Source: Clostridia bacterium (GTDB taxonomy: Bacteria > Bacillota > Clostridia > Oscillospirales > Acutalibacteraceae). From it: a DNA stretch of 64,000 bases. Every line of letters starts with the position of its first letter. The stretch's first letter is position 1. The translations under genes and the position numbers were made by a program. A model generated the notes under the pieces. It saw only the letters and a list, made by a program, of their open reading frames with translations, did no database searches and was not told the origin of the DNA. This document shows positions 53,258-60,588 of the stretch, piece by piece. The stretch covers positions 1 through 64,000 of the forward strand of contig JAKSQM010000007.1 in the NCBI GenBank assembly GCA_024404115.1. Direction: 5' to 3'.

Positions 53258-54259
53258 ATGAAAAAAGTATTATCAATTTTCCTTTTAATCGCAATTGTTC
53301 TTTCTTTTGCGGCTTGCGGAAAAAAACAGACAAACAACGAAACACAGGTTGATTCAACACCTGTAACAACAAGAGTTGCCACCCTCAAAGGCCCCACAGG
53401 TATGGGCATGGCAAAGCTTATGGCAGATGATAAAGCAGCAGAAACACACAAGTATGAATTTACACTTTCAGCCGCTCCTGAGGATGTAAAAGCTGGCATA
53501 CTCAGCGGAAATTTTGACATTGCCGCAATTCCCACAAACCTTGCCGCAGTTCTTTATAACAAAGCTGGTGCAGATATTTCAGTGCTTGCAGTTAACACTC
53601 TCGGTGTTCTCTATGTGCTTGAAAACGGCAATACCATCAACGCTCTTTCAGACCTCGTTGGCAAAAAAGTTTATGCAACTGGTCAGGGCTCAACTCCCGA
53701 ATATATCTTTAATTATATCCTTGAAAAGAATGGCATTGATGTTGAAAAAGATGTTGAGGTTGAGTATCTCACAGAACATTCAGAGCTTGCAACACAGATG
53801 ACAGCTGGCTCAGTTCAGATTGGCGTTTTGCCTGAGCCAAATGTAACAGCTTCAATTGTAGGCTCGCAGACAAAAGAGCTTCGTGTTGCTCTTGATCTTA
53901 CAAAAGAATGGGAAAAAGCCGCTCCTGGCACAACCGTTATGCAGGGTTGTATTGTTGTAAATAACTCATTCCTCAAAGAGCATCCCGAAGCAGTTAAAGA
54001 GTTTATGGAAGAATACAAAAAATCAGTTGATTTTGTTAATACAAATATCCCCGAAGCTGCCCAGCTTTGCGAAGAGGCTGGCATTGTTCCAAAGGCTATG
54101 ATTGCACAGAAAGCTATTCCAAACTGCAACATCACTTTTGTAACAGGCGAGGAGCTTAAAACAGGTCTTAACGCATTCTTTAAGGTTCTGTTTGATGCAA
54201 ACCCCGCTTCTGTTGGCGGAAAGCTTCCTGATGATGCTTTCTATTACAACGCAAAATGA
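53258..54259 (+). CDS. Substrate-binding lipoprotein of an SsuA/TauA/NMT1-like importer
   Basis: A 333-residue periplasmic-type binding protein. A signal peptide ends in a lipobox-like FAAC with C20 as lipid anchor. The fold is of the SsuA/TauA/THI5 group: KLMADDKAAETHKYEFTLSAAPED, FDIAAIPTNLAAVLYNKAGAD, KKVYATGQGSTPEYIFNYIL and GVLPEPNVTASI. Ligands of the group include sulfonates, taurine, nitrate and thiamine precursors; which one is not visible. AAGGAGG precedes the ATG. It overlaps the permease gene by four bases. Confidence 0.92.
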   Translation: MKKVLSIFLLIAIVLSFAACGKKQTNNETQVDSTPVTTRVATLKGPTGMGMAKLMADDKAAETHKYEFTLSAAPEDVKAGILSGNFDIAAIPTNLAAVLYNKAGADISVLAVNTLGVLYVLENGNTINALSDLVGKKVYATGQGSTPEYIFNYILEKNGIDVEKDVEVEYLTEHSELATQMTAGSVQIGVLPEPNVTASIVGSQTKELRVALDLTKEWEKAAPGTTVMQGCIVVNNSFLKEHPEAVKEFMEEYKKSVDFVNTNIPEAAQLCEEAGIVPKAMIAQKAIPNCNITFVTGEELKTGLNAFFKVLFDANPASVGGKLPDDAFYYNAK

Positions 54260-55014
54260 GCACAAAATTAAAAGGATTTTTAAGATCAGCATGCGCCCTT
54301 ATTTTCTGGATGGGAATATGGGCGTTTGTCTCGTGGAAAGTAAATAAAACTGTCTTGATTCCATCGCCGTTTCAAGTGCTGAAAAGGCTCTTTGAACTGT
54401 TGCAGGAAAATGAATTTTACCTCACTGTCGGTCAATCTTTGCTCAACATTTCTGCTGGATTTTTTGTTGGAGTTTTTGTTGCAATTCTGATAGCAATTCT
54501 TTGCCATGTTTCAAAAGTTGCAGATACAATTTTGCGCCCCGTTATGACAGTTATAAGAAGCACACCCGTGGCGTCTTTTATTATTCTTGCTCTTGTTTTT
54601 ATGGGCAAAAAATATGTGCCTACGCTAATTTGTTTTATGATGGTTTGCCCCGTAGTTTTTTCTGCTGTTTCAAATGGCATAAATCTGAGGAACAAAGATA
54701 ACCTTGAAATGCTCAATGTTTTTTCTGTGAATCCGCTAAGAAAAATGTGGATATTTCACATTCCGTCTATCCTGCCTTTTTTAGGTGAAGGCTGCTCAAA
54801 TGCGCTGGGTCTTGCATGGAAAGCAGGCATCGCCGCAGAAGTGCTTTGCACTCCGCAAAACACAATTGGAATAATGCTTTATGAATCAAAAATTTATCTT
54901 GAAACAACAGATGTTTTTTGCTGGACTCTTGTTGTGATTATTTTGAGCCTTGTTCTTGAAAAGTTGTTGAAAACAGTAATAGAAAAAAGTAAAAAGGGGG
55001 AATCTGTTAAATGA
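54256..55014 (+). CDS. ABC importer permease, SsuC/TauC type
   Basis: A 252-residue membrane protein with about six helices and the cytoplasmic coupling motif (EGCSNALGLAWKAGIAAEVLCTP) of the SsuC/TauC/NrtB group. Its ATG overlaps the stop of the binding-protein gene and its stop overlaps the ATPase start, so all three are translated together. It forms the channel of the importer. Confidence 0.93.
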   Translation: MSTKLKGFLRSACALIFWMGIWAFVSWKVNKTVLIPSPFQVLKRLFELLQENEFYLTVGQSLLNISAGFFVGVFVAILIAILCHVSKVADTILRPVMTVIRSTPVASFIILALVFMGKKYVPTLICFMMVCPVVFSAVSNGINLRNKDNLEMLNVFSVNPLRKMWIFHIPSILPFLGEGCSNALGLAWKAGIAAEVLCTPQNTIGIMLYESKIYLETTDVFCWTLVVIILSLVLEKLLKTVIEKSKKGESVK

Positions 55015-55589
55015 AAACAATAAATTCTCTCAATTTTTCTTATGGCAATGATGAAATTTTTTCTGATTTTTCAACACAGTTTGAGGATAAAGGCTTGTAC
55101 GCAATTTCGGGTGTTTCTGGTGTCGGGAAGTCAACACTTTTGCGATTAATTGCAGGACTTGAAAATAATTATCAAGGTGAAATTTCAGGCTTTGAAAAAG
55201 ATACTTTTTCATACGCTTTTCAATCGCCAAGACTTCTTGATTGGTTCTCTGCAAAAGAGAATGTTGCGGTAGTTCTTTTTGGTAAACGAAAAGAACGAAT
55301 GAAAGAAGCTGAAAAGTGGCTTGATATTCTTGAGCTTTCAGAACATAAAAATAAAAGACCTCATGAACTATCGGGAGGTCAGCAGCAAAGAGTTTCACTT
55401 GCAAGAGCGTTTGCTAAAAAAAGCACTGTTCTTTTGCTGGATGAACCCACCACAGGACTTGATGATTTGCTCGCAAAAAAAGTGATGGAGCTTGCAAAAA
55501 AAGAGTCAGAAAATCGGCTTGTAATTTATGTAACACACGGTGAAAAAGAAAAGAATTTTGCAGACAAAATTATTGAAATAAAAAAATAA
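55011..55589 (+). CDS. ABC importer ATPase, SsuB/TauB type
   Basis: A 192-residue ATPase that drives the importer. Walker A GVSGVGKSTLL (about 36-46), Q-loop AFQSPRLLDWFSAKENV, signature LSGGQQQRVSLARAF, Walker B VLLLDEPTTGLD and the switch His in YVTHGEKE are all present. At 192 residues it is shorter than the usual 240-260, with a compact C-terminus, but all functional motifs are there. Last gene of the Crp/Fnr-importer operon; a hairpin follows. Confidence 0.94.
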   Translation: MKTINSLNFSYGNDEIFSDFSTQFEDKGLYAISGVSGVGKSTLLRLIAGLENNYQGEISGFEKDTFSYAFQSPRLLDWFSAKENVAVVLFGKRKERMKEAEKWLDILELSEHKNKRPHELSGGQQQRVSLARAFAKKSTVLLLDEPTTGLDDLLAKKVMELAKKESENRLVIYVTHGEKEKNFADKIIEIKK

Positions 55590-55604
55590 ATTTAATAATT
55601 ACGA

Positions 55605-55656
55605 AACCCGCCGAAAGAGTAAATGTTTTCCTCGTCGGCGGGTTGATTTTTTTATT
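55605..55656. terminator. Terminator after the importer operon
   Basis: AACCCGCCGA (55605-55614) pairs with TCGGCGGGTT (55635-55644), followed by GATTTTTTT. Lies between converging genes and may serve both. Confidence 0.8.
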
Positions 55657-55662
55657 TGTAGA

Positions 55663-56988
55663 TTATACTGCAAACAAAGTTACAAGTGTAAGGATAATTC
55701 CCTGAACGATAAAGCAGGGAACAACAGTTCTAAGACTGCCTTCAAACCAATTCTTTCTAAGGCAGTTGTCTGCAATGATGTAATAAATCCAATACATCAG
55801 CATGTATGCAACAGGGGGAAGCTCGAAAGCAATCTGAAGAATAACTGAAATGATAAGCACGATTGCGTAGATTACTGCAAGCATTTTTTTCTTTGGATGA
55901 TGCTCACCTCTGTCAAAAACAACCTGCTGACCTGCGAGGAAAACGATTGAAGAAAATGCAAGCAGCTGTGCAGAAATTCCGTTGCCTAAAAAGATTGGAA
56001 TTGCAGGCAATGCGAAGAAAATAACTCTTTCAAAAATTTCAAATGCTCTGCCGTATTTTTCCATTCTTTTTACATACTGGAAAACTGCCAGAAGTGAAAC
56101 TGCAAAAAGCACCCATGCAATAAGTGCCTGATGCTGAGGATAAGGATTCCAGAATCCGTGTGCGTTAATAACATCAAGCCTTTCTTTAAGCATTGTGCCT
56201 TTTGTTGCCTCAAAGAATATACCAAATCCAAGACCGCCTGCCGCACCGAGGGTATATTCCATAATCTTCCATCCGTCAATATATTTATGGAATTTTCCCA
56301 AAATATACTTACCGTTTTTCATTGGATGCACCTGAACATCATAGAAGAAAATTCCAATAACCCAGCCGATAGCACCCGAAACCATACCTACAAGTGAAAA
56401 TCCTACAGCATAGAAATCTTTGTTGATAATGCTGATAGCAATGAACACTATAAGCATAAGCAGATTTCCACCCCATTCCTCACGGCTTGTAAGTGAAAGG
56501 TAAAGCTTTGGAAAAACTTTTTCTTTTGGATTATATGGCTTGTTGAAAATGCGAACACCGATTGCCTGTATAAAAGGCACGGCAAGGAACAGCACAACTA
56601 TCTGCAAAGCAGGGTAGTATTTTCCGCTCAGTGCGCTGAATGCCATACCGACAATTTCGCCGGCAATGCCAAACCATAACATACCTTTCAGTATAAGACC
56701 GAGATAGCCTTTTTTTCTGTTGAAATCTTTGCCATCTCTGTGAAGAATAAATCCCATTGTCTGAGCATATGGCTCAAATCCGCCGTATGCCATACCAATT
56801 GCGCCTGCAGCTGCAAAGAAATAAAATCTTTCAGCTATGTATGCACTGCCAGAGAAAAGTGCAAGGAACATACCGAGTAATGCACCAGGGAGTGCGGCTC
56901 CTTTTTCACCGCCGATAAGGGCACCTCTCATACCCCAGCCATAGCTGACTGCAAGGCTGATAACGAATACAATAAAAATACTTTTCAT
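55663..56988 (-). CDS. Polytopic membrane protein of unknown function
   Basis: A 441-residue membrane protein with about ten to twelve helices and glycine-rich helix turns (SYGWGMRGALIGGEKGAALPGALLG; GAAGGLGFGIFFEATKG). I do not recognise the family; it looks like a transporter or channel with a conserved WGMRGxxxGGEKGA start. Basic loops contain RDGKDFNRKKGY and FDRGEHHPKKK. The start at 56988 follows AGAGGTGAT; the frame runs 18 codons further. It is transcribed toward the importer operon and away from the ThuA-like gene. Confidence 0.8.
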   Translation of the reverse strand: MKSIFIVFVISLAVSYGWGMRGALIGGEKGAALPGALLGMFLALFSGSAYIAERFYFFAAAGAIGMAYGGFEPYAQTMGFILHRDGKDFNRKKGYLGLILKGMLWFGIAGEIVGMAFSALSGKYYPALQIVVLFLAVPFIQAIGVRIFNKPYNPKEKVFPKLYLSLTSREEWGGNLLMLIVFIAISIINKDFYAVGFSLVGMVSGAIGWVIGIFFYDVQVHPMKNGKYILGKFHKYIDGWKIMEYTLGAAGGLGFGIFFEATKGTMLKERLDVINAHGFWNPYPQHQALIAWVLFAVSLLAVFQYVKRMEKYGRAFEIFERVIFFALPAIPIFLGNGISAQLLAFSSIVFLAGQQVVFDRGEHHPKKKMLAVIYAIVLIISVILQIAFELPPVAYMLMYWIYYIIADNCLRKNWFEGSLRTVVPCFIVQGIILTLVTLFAV

Positions 56989-57043
56989 AAAATCACCTCT
57001 TAATATAAATTTACCAAACAGAAAGTTTTTTGTCAACTGCATA

Positions 57044-57072
57044 TTGATTTAATTTGCCGAAAGTGATAAGAT
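57044..57072 (+). promoter_or_regulatory. Promoter of the ThuA-like gene
   Basis: TTGATT (57044-57049) and TAAGAT (57067-57072), 17-base spacer. Confidence 0.5.
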
Positions 57073-57099
57073 AAATCAAAAATAATAGGAGGTTCGTTT

Positions 57100-57813
57100 A
57101 TGATAAATGTAACAATCTGGAACGAAGATTCAATAGAAACATCAGCGGAGTCTGTGCTTGCGGTTTACCCTGAGGGACTTAACGGAGCTATCAGAGATTT
57201 CCTTAAAGTTAATGATGACATGAATGTGAGAACTGCCAATCTTGAAGAGGATGAATGCGGTTTGCCTGATGAAATCCTAAATTCAACGGATGTTCTCATT
57301 TGGTGGGGACACGGCAAGCATCAGAGAGTGCCCGATGAACTTGTTAAAAAAATTCATAACAGAGTTCTTTGCGGTATGGGTATGATTTTTCTTCATTCTG
57401 CTCATTTTTCAAAGCCTTTTATAAGTCTTATGGGCACAACCTGCTCACTTAAATGGAGAGAGGGCGATCGTGAGCGAATCTGGACAATACTTCCGTACCA
57501 TCCCATTGCGAAAGGAATCCCTGAACATTTTGAACTTGAATCAGAAGAAATGTATGGTGAAAGATTTGATATTCCTGCTCCTGATGAGCAAATTTTCCTC
57601 GGTTGGTTTGCAGGCGGCGAAGTTTTCCGCTCTGGCAATGTGTGGAACAGGGGACTTGGCAAGGTTTTCTATTTCCAGCCCGGTCATGAAACAAATGGAA
57701 GTTTCCATAATGAGTATGTTCAGCGTATTATCACAAACGGTGTAAGATATGTTGCTCCTGTTGAAATCGTTGAAAAAATTGAATGTCCGCATTTTGAATC
57801 ACTCGAAAAATAA
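57100..57813 (+). CDS. ThuA-like (trehalose utilisation) protein
   Basis: A 237-residue protein of the ThuA/DUF1037 family, a glutamine-amidotransferase-like fold. VLIWWGHGKHQRVPDELV, GMGMIFLHSAHFSKPF, HPIAKGIPEHFELESEEMYGE and GKVFYFQPGHETNG are the family features. ThuA takes part in trehalose and related disaccharide catabolism in Rhizobium, where it is tied to 3-keto-sugar formation; here the substrate is unknown. No sugar dehydrogenase or transporter sits beside it. AGGAGG precedes the ATG. Confidence 0.9.
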   Translation: MINVTIWNEDSIETSAESVLAVYPEGLNGAIRDFLKVNDDMNVRTANLEEDECGLPDEILNSTDVLIWWGHGKHQRVPDELVKKIHNRVLCGMGMIFLHSAHFSKPFISLMGTTCSLKWREGDRERIWTILPYHPIAKGIPEHFELESEEMYGERFDIPAPDEQIFLGWFAGGEVFRSGNVWNRGLGKVFYFQPGHETNGSFHNEYVQRIITNGVRYVAPVEIVEKIECPHFESLEK

Positions 57814-57822
57814 ATAACAGCG

Positions 57823-57860
57823 TCTGCCAATGTATGTTATATATGTTGGCAGATTTATTT
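57823..57860 (+). terminator. Terminator of the ThuA-like gene
   Basis: TCTGCCAA (57823-57830) pairs with TTGGCAGA (57846-57853) across a 15-base AT-rich loop, then TTTATTT. Confidence 0.7.
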
Positions 57861-57925
57861 ATATATAATGCACAAATATTTTCTACAACTTTGTTTATTT
57901 TACGAATAGCATTTTTGAAAATATG

Positions 57926-57934
57926 TGCTATAAT
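57926..57934 (+). promoter_or_regulatory. Extended -10 promoter of the small-protein cassette
   Basis: TGC followed by TATAAT (57929-57934) is an extended -10; no good -35 at 17 bases. Transcription would begin about 50 bases before the short ORF at 57994. Confidence 0.5.
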
Positions 57935-57993
57935 GTAAGTGAACAAAGGGAAAGGAAATAGAGAAAAATAAAAAAGCAAAGGAGGCTTTTAAA

Positions 57994-58050
57994 ATGAGAA
58001 TAGCAACAAAATTTAAAGGCCGTCTGGTGAACGATAGAACAATTTATTAA
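57994..58050 (+). CDS. 18-residue small ORF, possible leader peptide
   Basis: ATG at 57994 after a near-perfect AAAGGAGG (57978-57985, eight bases away) encodes MRIATKFKGRLVNDRTIY and then TAA. This is one of the best ribosome sites in the window, so the ORF is probably translated. It is basic, with no membrane segment. The palindrome GCGGCT-C-AGCCGC (58051-58063) starts right after its stop. It might be a leader peptide controlling the 67-residue gene downstream, or a small protein in its own right. No family recognised. Confidence 0.5.
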   Translation: MRIATKFKGRLVNDRTIY

Positions 58051-58124
58051 GCGGCTCAGCCGCAAAGACAGTTACCACGACGGCAAATCAATCAAAATTT
58101 TAATATTGAGGAGTTGTGGTTAAA
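58051..58124 (+). promoter_or_regulatory. Structured gap between the two small ORFs
   Basis: GCGGCTCAGCCGC (58051-58063) is a perfect 6-bp dyad touching the upstream stop codon. TACCACGAC (about 58073-58081) can pair with GTTGTGGTTA (58113-58122), enclosing the GAGGAG ribosome site (58108-58113) at the loop edge. Either could regulate translation of the next gene. Confidence 0.4.
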
Positions 58125-58328
58125 ATGTCAGAAATGGTAATAAGAAACCGAAAATCGAAAGAAATCGGATATATAAAAACCGATAGCAGAGGCAAGCAGA
58201 CGGCATATAATCTGAAGAAAGAAAAAATTGGCTGTTTTGACCCGAAAACAAACTTGACAAGAGATAAAAATAACAGAGTTTTGGGCAACGGCAATATGCT
58301 TGTAGGTATAATTCTTTCAGCCGCCTGA
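58125..58328 (+). CDS. 67-residue small protein with short beta-strand repeats
   Basis: A small soluble protein. It reads as three short strand-turn units: RKSKEIGYIKTDSRGKQTAYN, then KKEKIGCFDPKTNLTRD, then NNRVLGNGNML, ending with a hydrophobic VGIILSAA. The pattern of Gly, Asp/Asn and Tyr/Phe turns suggests a small beta-sheet with repeated origin. I do not know its function. ATG at 58125 follows GAGGAG at 11 bases, rather far; GTG at 58116 is too close. Own promoter upstream and terminator downstream; no partner gene apart from the 18-codon ORF. Confidence 0.75.
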   Translation: MSEMVIRNRKSKEIGYIKTDSRGKQTAYNLKKEKIGCFDPKTNLTRDKNNRVLGNGNMLVGIILSAA

Positions 58329-58362
58329 GCTAAAAATACAATTGAATATTAAGTTATAAAAT

Positions 58363-58391
58363 AAGGCACCGCTTCGCACGGTGCCTTTCTG
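58363..58391 (+). terminator. Terminator of the small-protein cassette
   Basis: AAGGCACCG (58363-58371) pairs with CGGTGCCTT (58379-58387) across CTTCGCA, then TTTCT. Confidence 0.82.
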
Positions 58392-58477
58392 CGTTTATAA
58401 TAACAAAAAAATCTTTGAAATTTGGCAAAAATTAGCGCATATATTAGCTGGTGAGGGCAAATTTAAAGGAAATATTA

Positions 58478-58506
58478 TTGATTATTTTATAAAATAATGA
58501 TACAAT
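58478..58506 (+). promoter_or_regulatory. Promoter of the recJ-relA-dtd operon
   Basis: TTGATT (58478-58483) and TACAAT (58501-58506), 17-base spacer. Confidence 0.6.
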
Positions 58507-58555
58507 ATTGTGATTGATATTTTTATGTATTTACAGATGAAAGGGGATTGCGGCA

Positions 58556-60583
58556 ATGAACAGAAAAAAATGGCAGGTTATGCCTATTGATCAGGAAGCT
58601 ATTATTCAGACTGCCGAGGACCTCAATATTGACCCTCACGCTGTTTTGCTTGCATACACACGAGGAATAGAGGATGTTTGCGCTGCGGCTGAATTTTTTG
58701 GACTTGAACCTTTTGACGAATCCTTTTATCTTGATTTCCCCGATATGGAAAAAGCGGCGGACAGAATCAGAAAAGCTGTTGACGATTTTGAAAGCATTGC
58801 AATTTATGGCGACTATGATGTTGACGGTGTAACTGCAACGGCTGTTTTGTATCTTTATCTTGAATCCATTAACGCAAATGTGTCATATTATATCCCTGAC
58901 AGACATACAGAGGGCTACGGCTTGAGCATGAGTGCAATTGATAAGCTCCACGAAAGGGGAGTTAAACTGATTGTAACTGTTGATAACGGCATCTCTGCTA
59001 TTAAAGAAGCGGAGTACATAAAAGAGCTCGGTATGGAGCTTGTTATTACCGACCATCATCTTCCCAGTGAAACTTTGCCCGATGCTGTTGCCGTTGTTGA
59101 CCCTCACAGAGAAGATTGCGGCCTTGAATTTAAAGATTTTGTTGGCGCAGGTGTTGCGTATAAGCTTATCTGTGCAATTGAGGGCGAATCAAACGAATCC
59201 ACAGAGAAATATATTGACCTTGTTGCCCTCGGCACTGTTGCAGATGTTATGCCTTTGGTTGGCGAAAACAGAAGTATTGTTAAAAGAGGACTTTACAGAA
59301 TTGCCACTGCTCCGTCTGTTGGTATTTCTGCTTTGCGTGAGGTTGCAGGAACAACCGACAAAGAGCCTTCATCATCAGAGCTTGCCTTTGCTCTTTCACC
59401 AAGAATAAATGCGGCTGGCAGAATGGGAAGCGCAGAGCGTGGACTTAAACTTCTTGTCAGCAGAGACAGAGAAGAAGCAGCACTTATTGCAGAAGAAATA
59501 AGCGAAGAAAACACTTTAAGGCAGAAAACGGAGCAGGAGATAACCGCCCTTGCACTTCAGCAGATAAGCGAAACACCATCTATGGCTTACGATTCAGTTT
59601 TGATTGTTGACGGTGATGACTGGAACGACGGCGTTATCGGCATCGTTGCCTCCCGACTTGTTGAGCTTTACGGCAAGCCTGCAATTGTTATTTCTAAAAA
59701 CGGAAGCACTGCAAAAGGCTCTGGCAGAAGCATTGACGGATTTTCACTTTATGACGCTCTCAACGCAGTTAAAGAAAATCTTACACATTTTGGCGGTCAT
59801 AAGTTAGCGGCAGGTCTTGGCATTGAAAGCGAAAAAATTGAGGATTTCAGAAAAGCCATAAACGAATACGCATCACAGTTTGAAATGCCTTTTATGACTC
59901 AGCGTATCGATTATAAATTAAAGCTTCATTCAATAAACGAAACTTTACTTGAAATTGCCGAAACTATGGAGCCTTGCGGAGCAGGAAATCCACAGCCTGT
60001 TTTTGGTCTTTTCAAAATGAAAATAGAAAACATAACGCCTATCGGTTCGGGCAAGCATATTCGCCTTGACCTTTCAAAGGGCGGCAATAAAATTCAAGCG
60101 GTTAAATTCTCATGCACAGCAGTTGATTTTCCATATGAAAAAGGCGATTGCGTTGACCTTGCTGTGGGTATTAAGCGAAATGAATATCTTAACCGTGTCA
60201 GCGTAAGTATAATTGTGAAAAATATCAGACCTCACGGGGTCAATGAAGATAAATTGCTTCACGATATAAGACTTTTCGAGCGTCTTATGCGTGGCGATGA
60301 AATTACAAACGAGCAGGCAGCGGATATGCTTCCCGACAGAGAACTTAATGCCGCTGTTTACAGGTTCATCCGCTCAAGAGGAGGCTGGAAACACGGAGTT
60401 GAAATTCTGTGCAGCCGACTTAATGTGGAGCGATACGGCGCAGTTTTTTGCAGCATTGAGGCAATGAAACAGCTCTCCCTTTTAAAGGCAGATGGCGAAA
60501 GACTTATACTTCCACCTGCATCATCAAAGGTCAGCTTTGACGATGCACCTGTTATAAAGAATTTAATCAATTACCAGAGGTGA
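58556..60583 (+). CDS. recJ: Single-stranded-DNA exonuclease RecJ
   Basis: A 675-residue 5'-3' exonuclease of recombination and repair. DHH motifs: IYGDYDVDGVTATAVLY, VDNGIS, ITDHHLPSE, VALGTVADVMPL and the DHHA1 segment GRMGSAERG plus GSGRSIDGFSLYDAL with FGGHKLAAGL. The OB and C-terminal domains follow. Length is typical for Firmicute RecJ (shorter than Bacillus). AAGGGG precedes the ATG. Its stop overlaps the relA start region. Confidence 0.96.
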   Translation: MNRKKWQVMPIDQEAIIQTAEDLNIDPHAVLLAYTRGIEDVCAAAEFFGLEPFDESFYLDFPDMEKAADRIRKAVDDFESIAIYGDYDVDGVTATAVLYLYLESINANVSYYIPDRHTEGYGLSMSAIDKLHERGVKLIVTVDNGISAIKEAEYIKELGMELVITDHHLPSETLPDAVAVVDPHREDCGLEFKDFVGAGVAYKLICAIEGESNESTEKYIDLVALGTVADVMPLVGENRSIVKRGLYRIATAPSVGISALREVAGTTDKEPSSSELAFALSPRINAAGRMGSAERGLKLLVSRDREEAALIAEEISEENTLRQKTEQEITALALQQISETPSMAYDSVLIVDGDDWNDGVIGIVASRLVELYGKPAIVISKNGSTAKGSGRSIDGFSLYDALNAVKENLTHFGGHKLAAGLGIESEKIEDFRKAINEYASQFEMPFMTQRIDYKLKLHSINETLLEIAETMEPCGAGNPQPVFGLFKMKIENITPIGSGKHIRLDLSKGGNKIQAVKFSCTAVDFPYEKGDCVDLAVGIKRNEYLNRVSVSIIVKNIRPHGVNEDKLLHDIRLFERLMRGDEITNEQAADMLPDRELNAAVYRFIRSRGGWKHGVEILCSRLNVERYGAVFCSIEAMKQLSLLKADGERLILPPASSKVSFDDAPVIKNLINYQR

Positions 60584-60588
60584 TTTTA

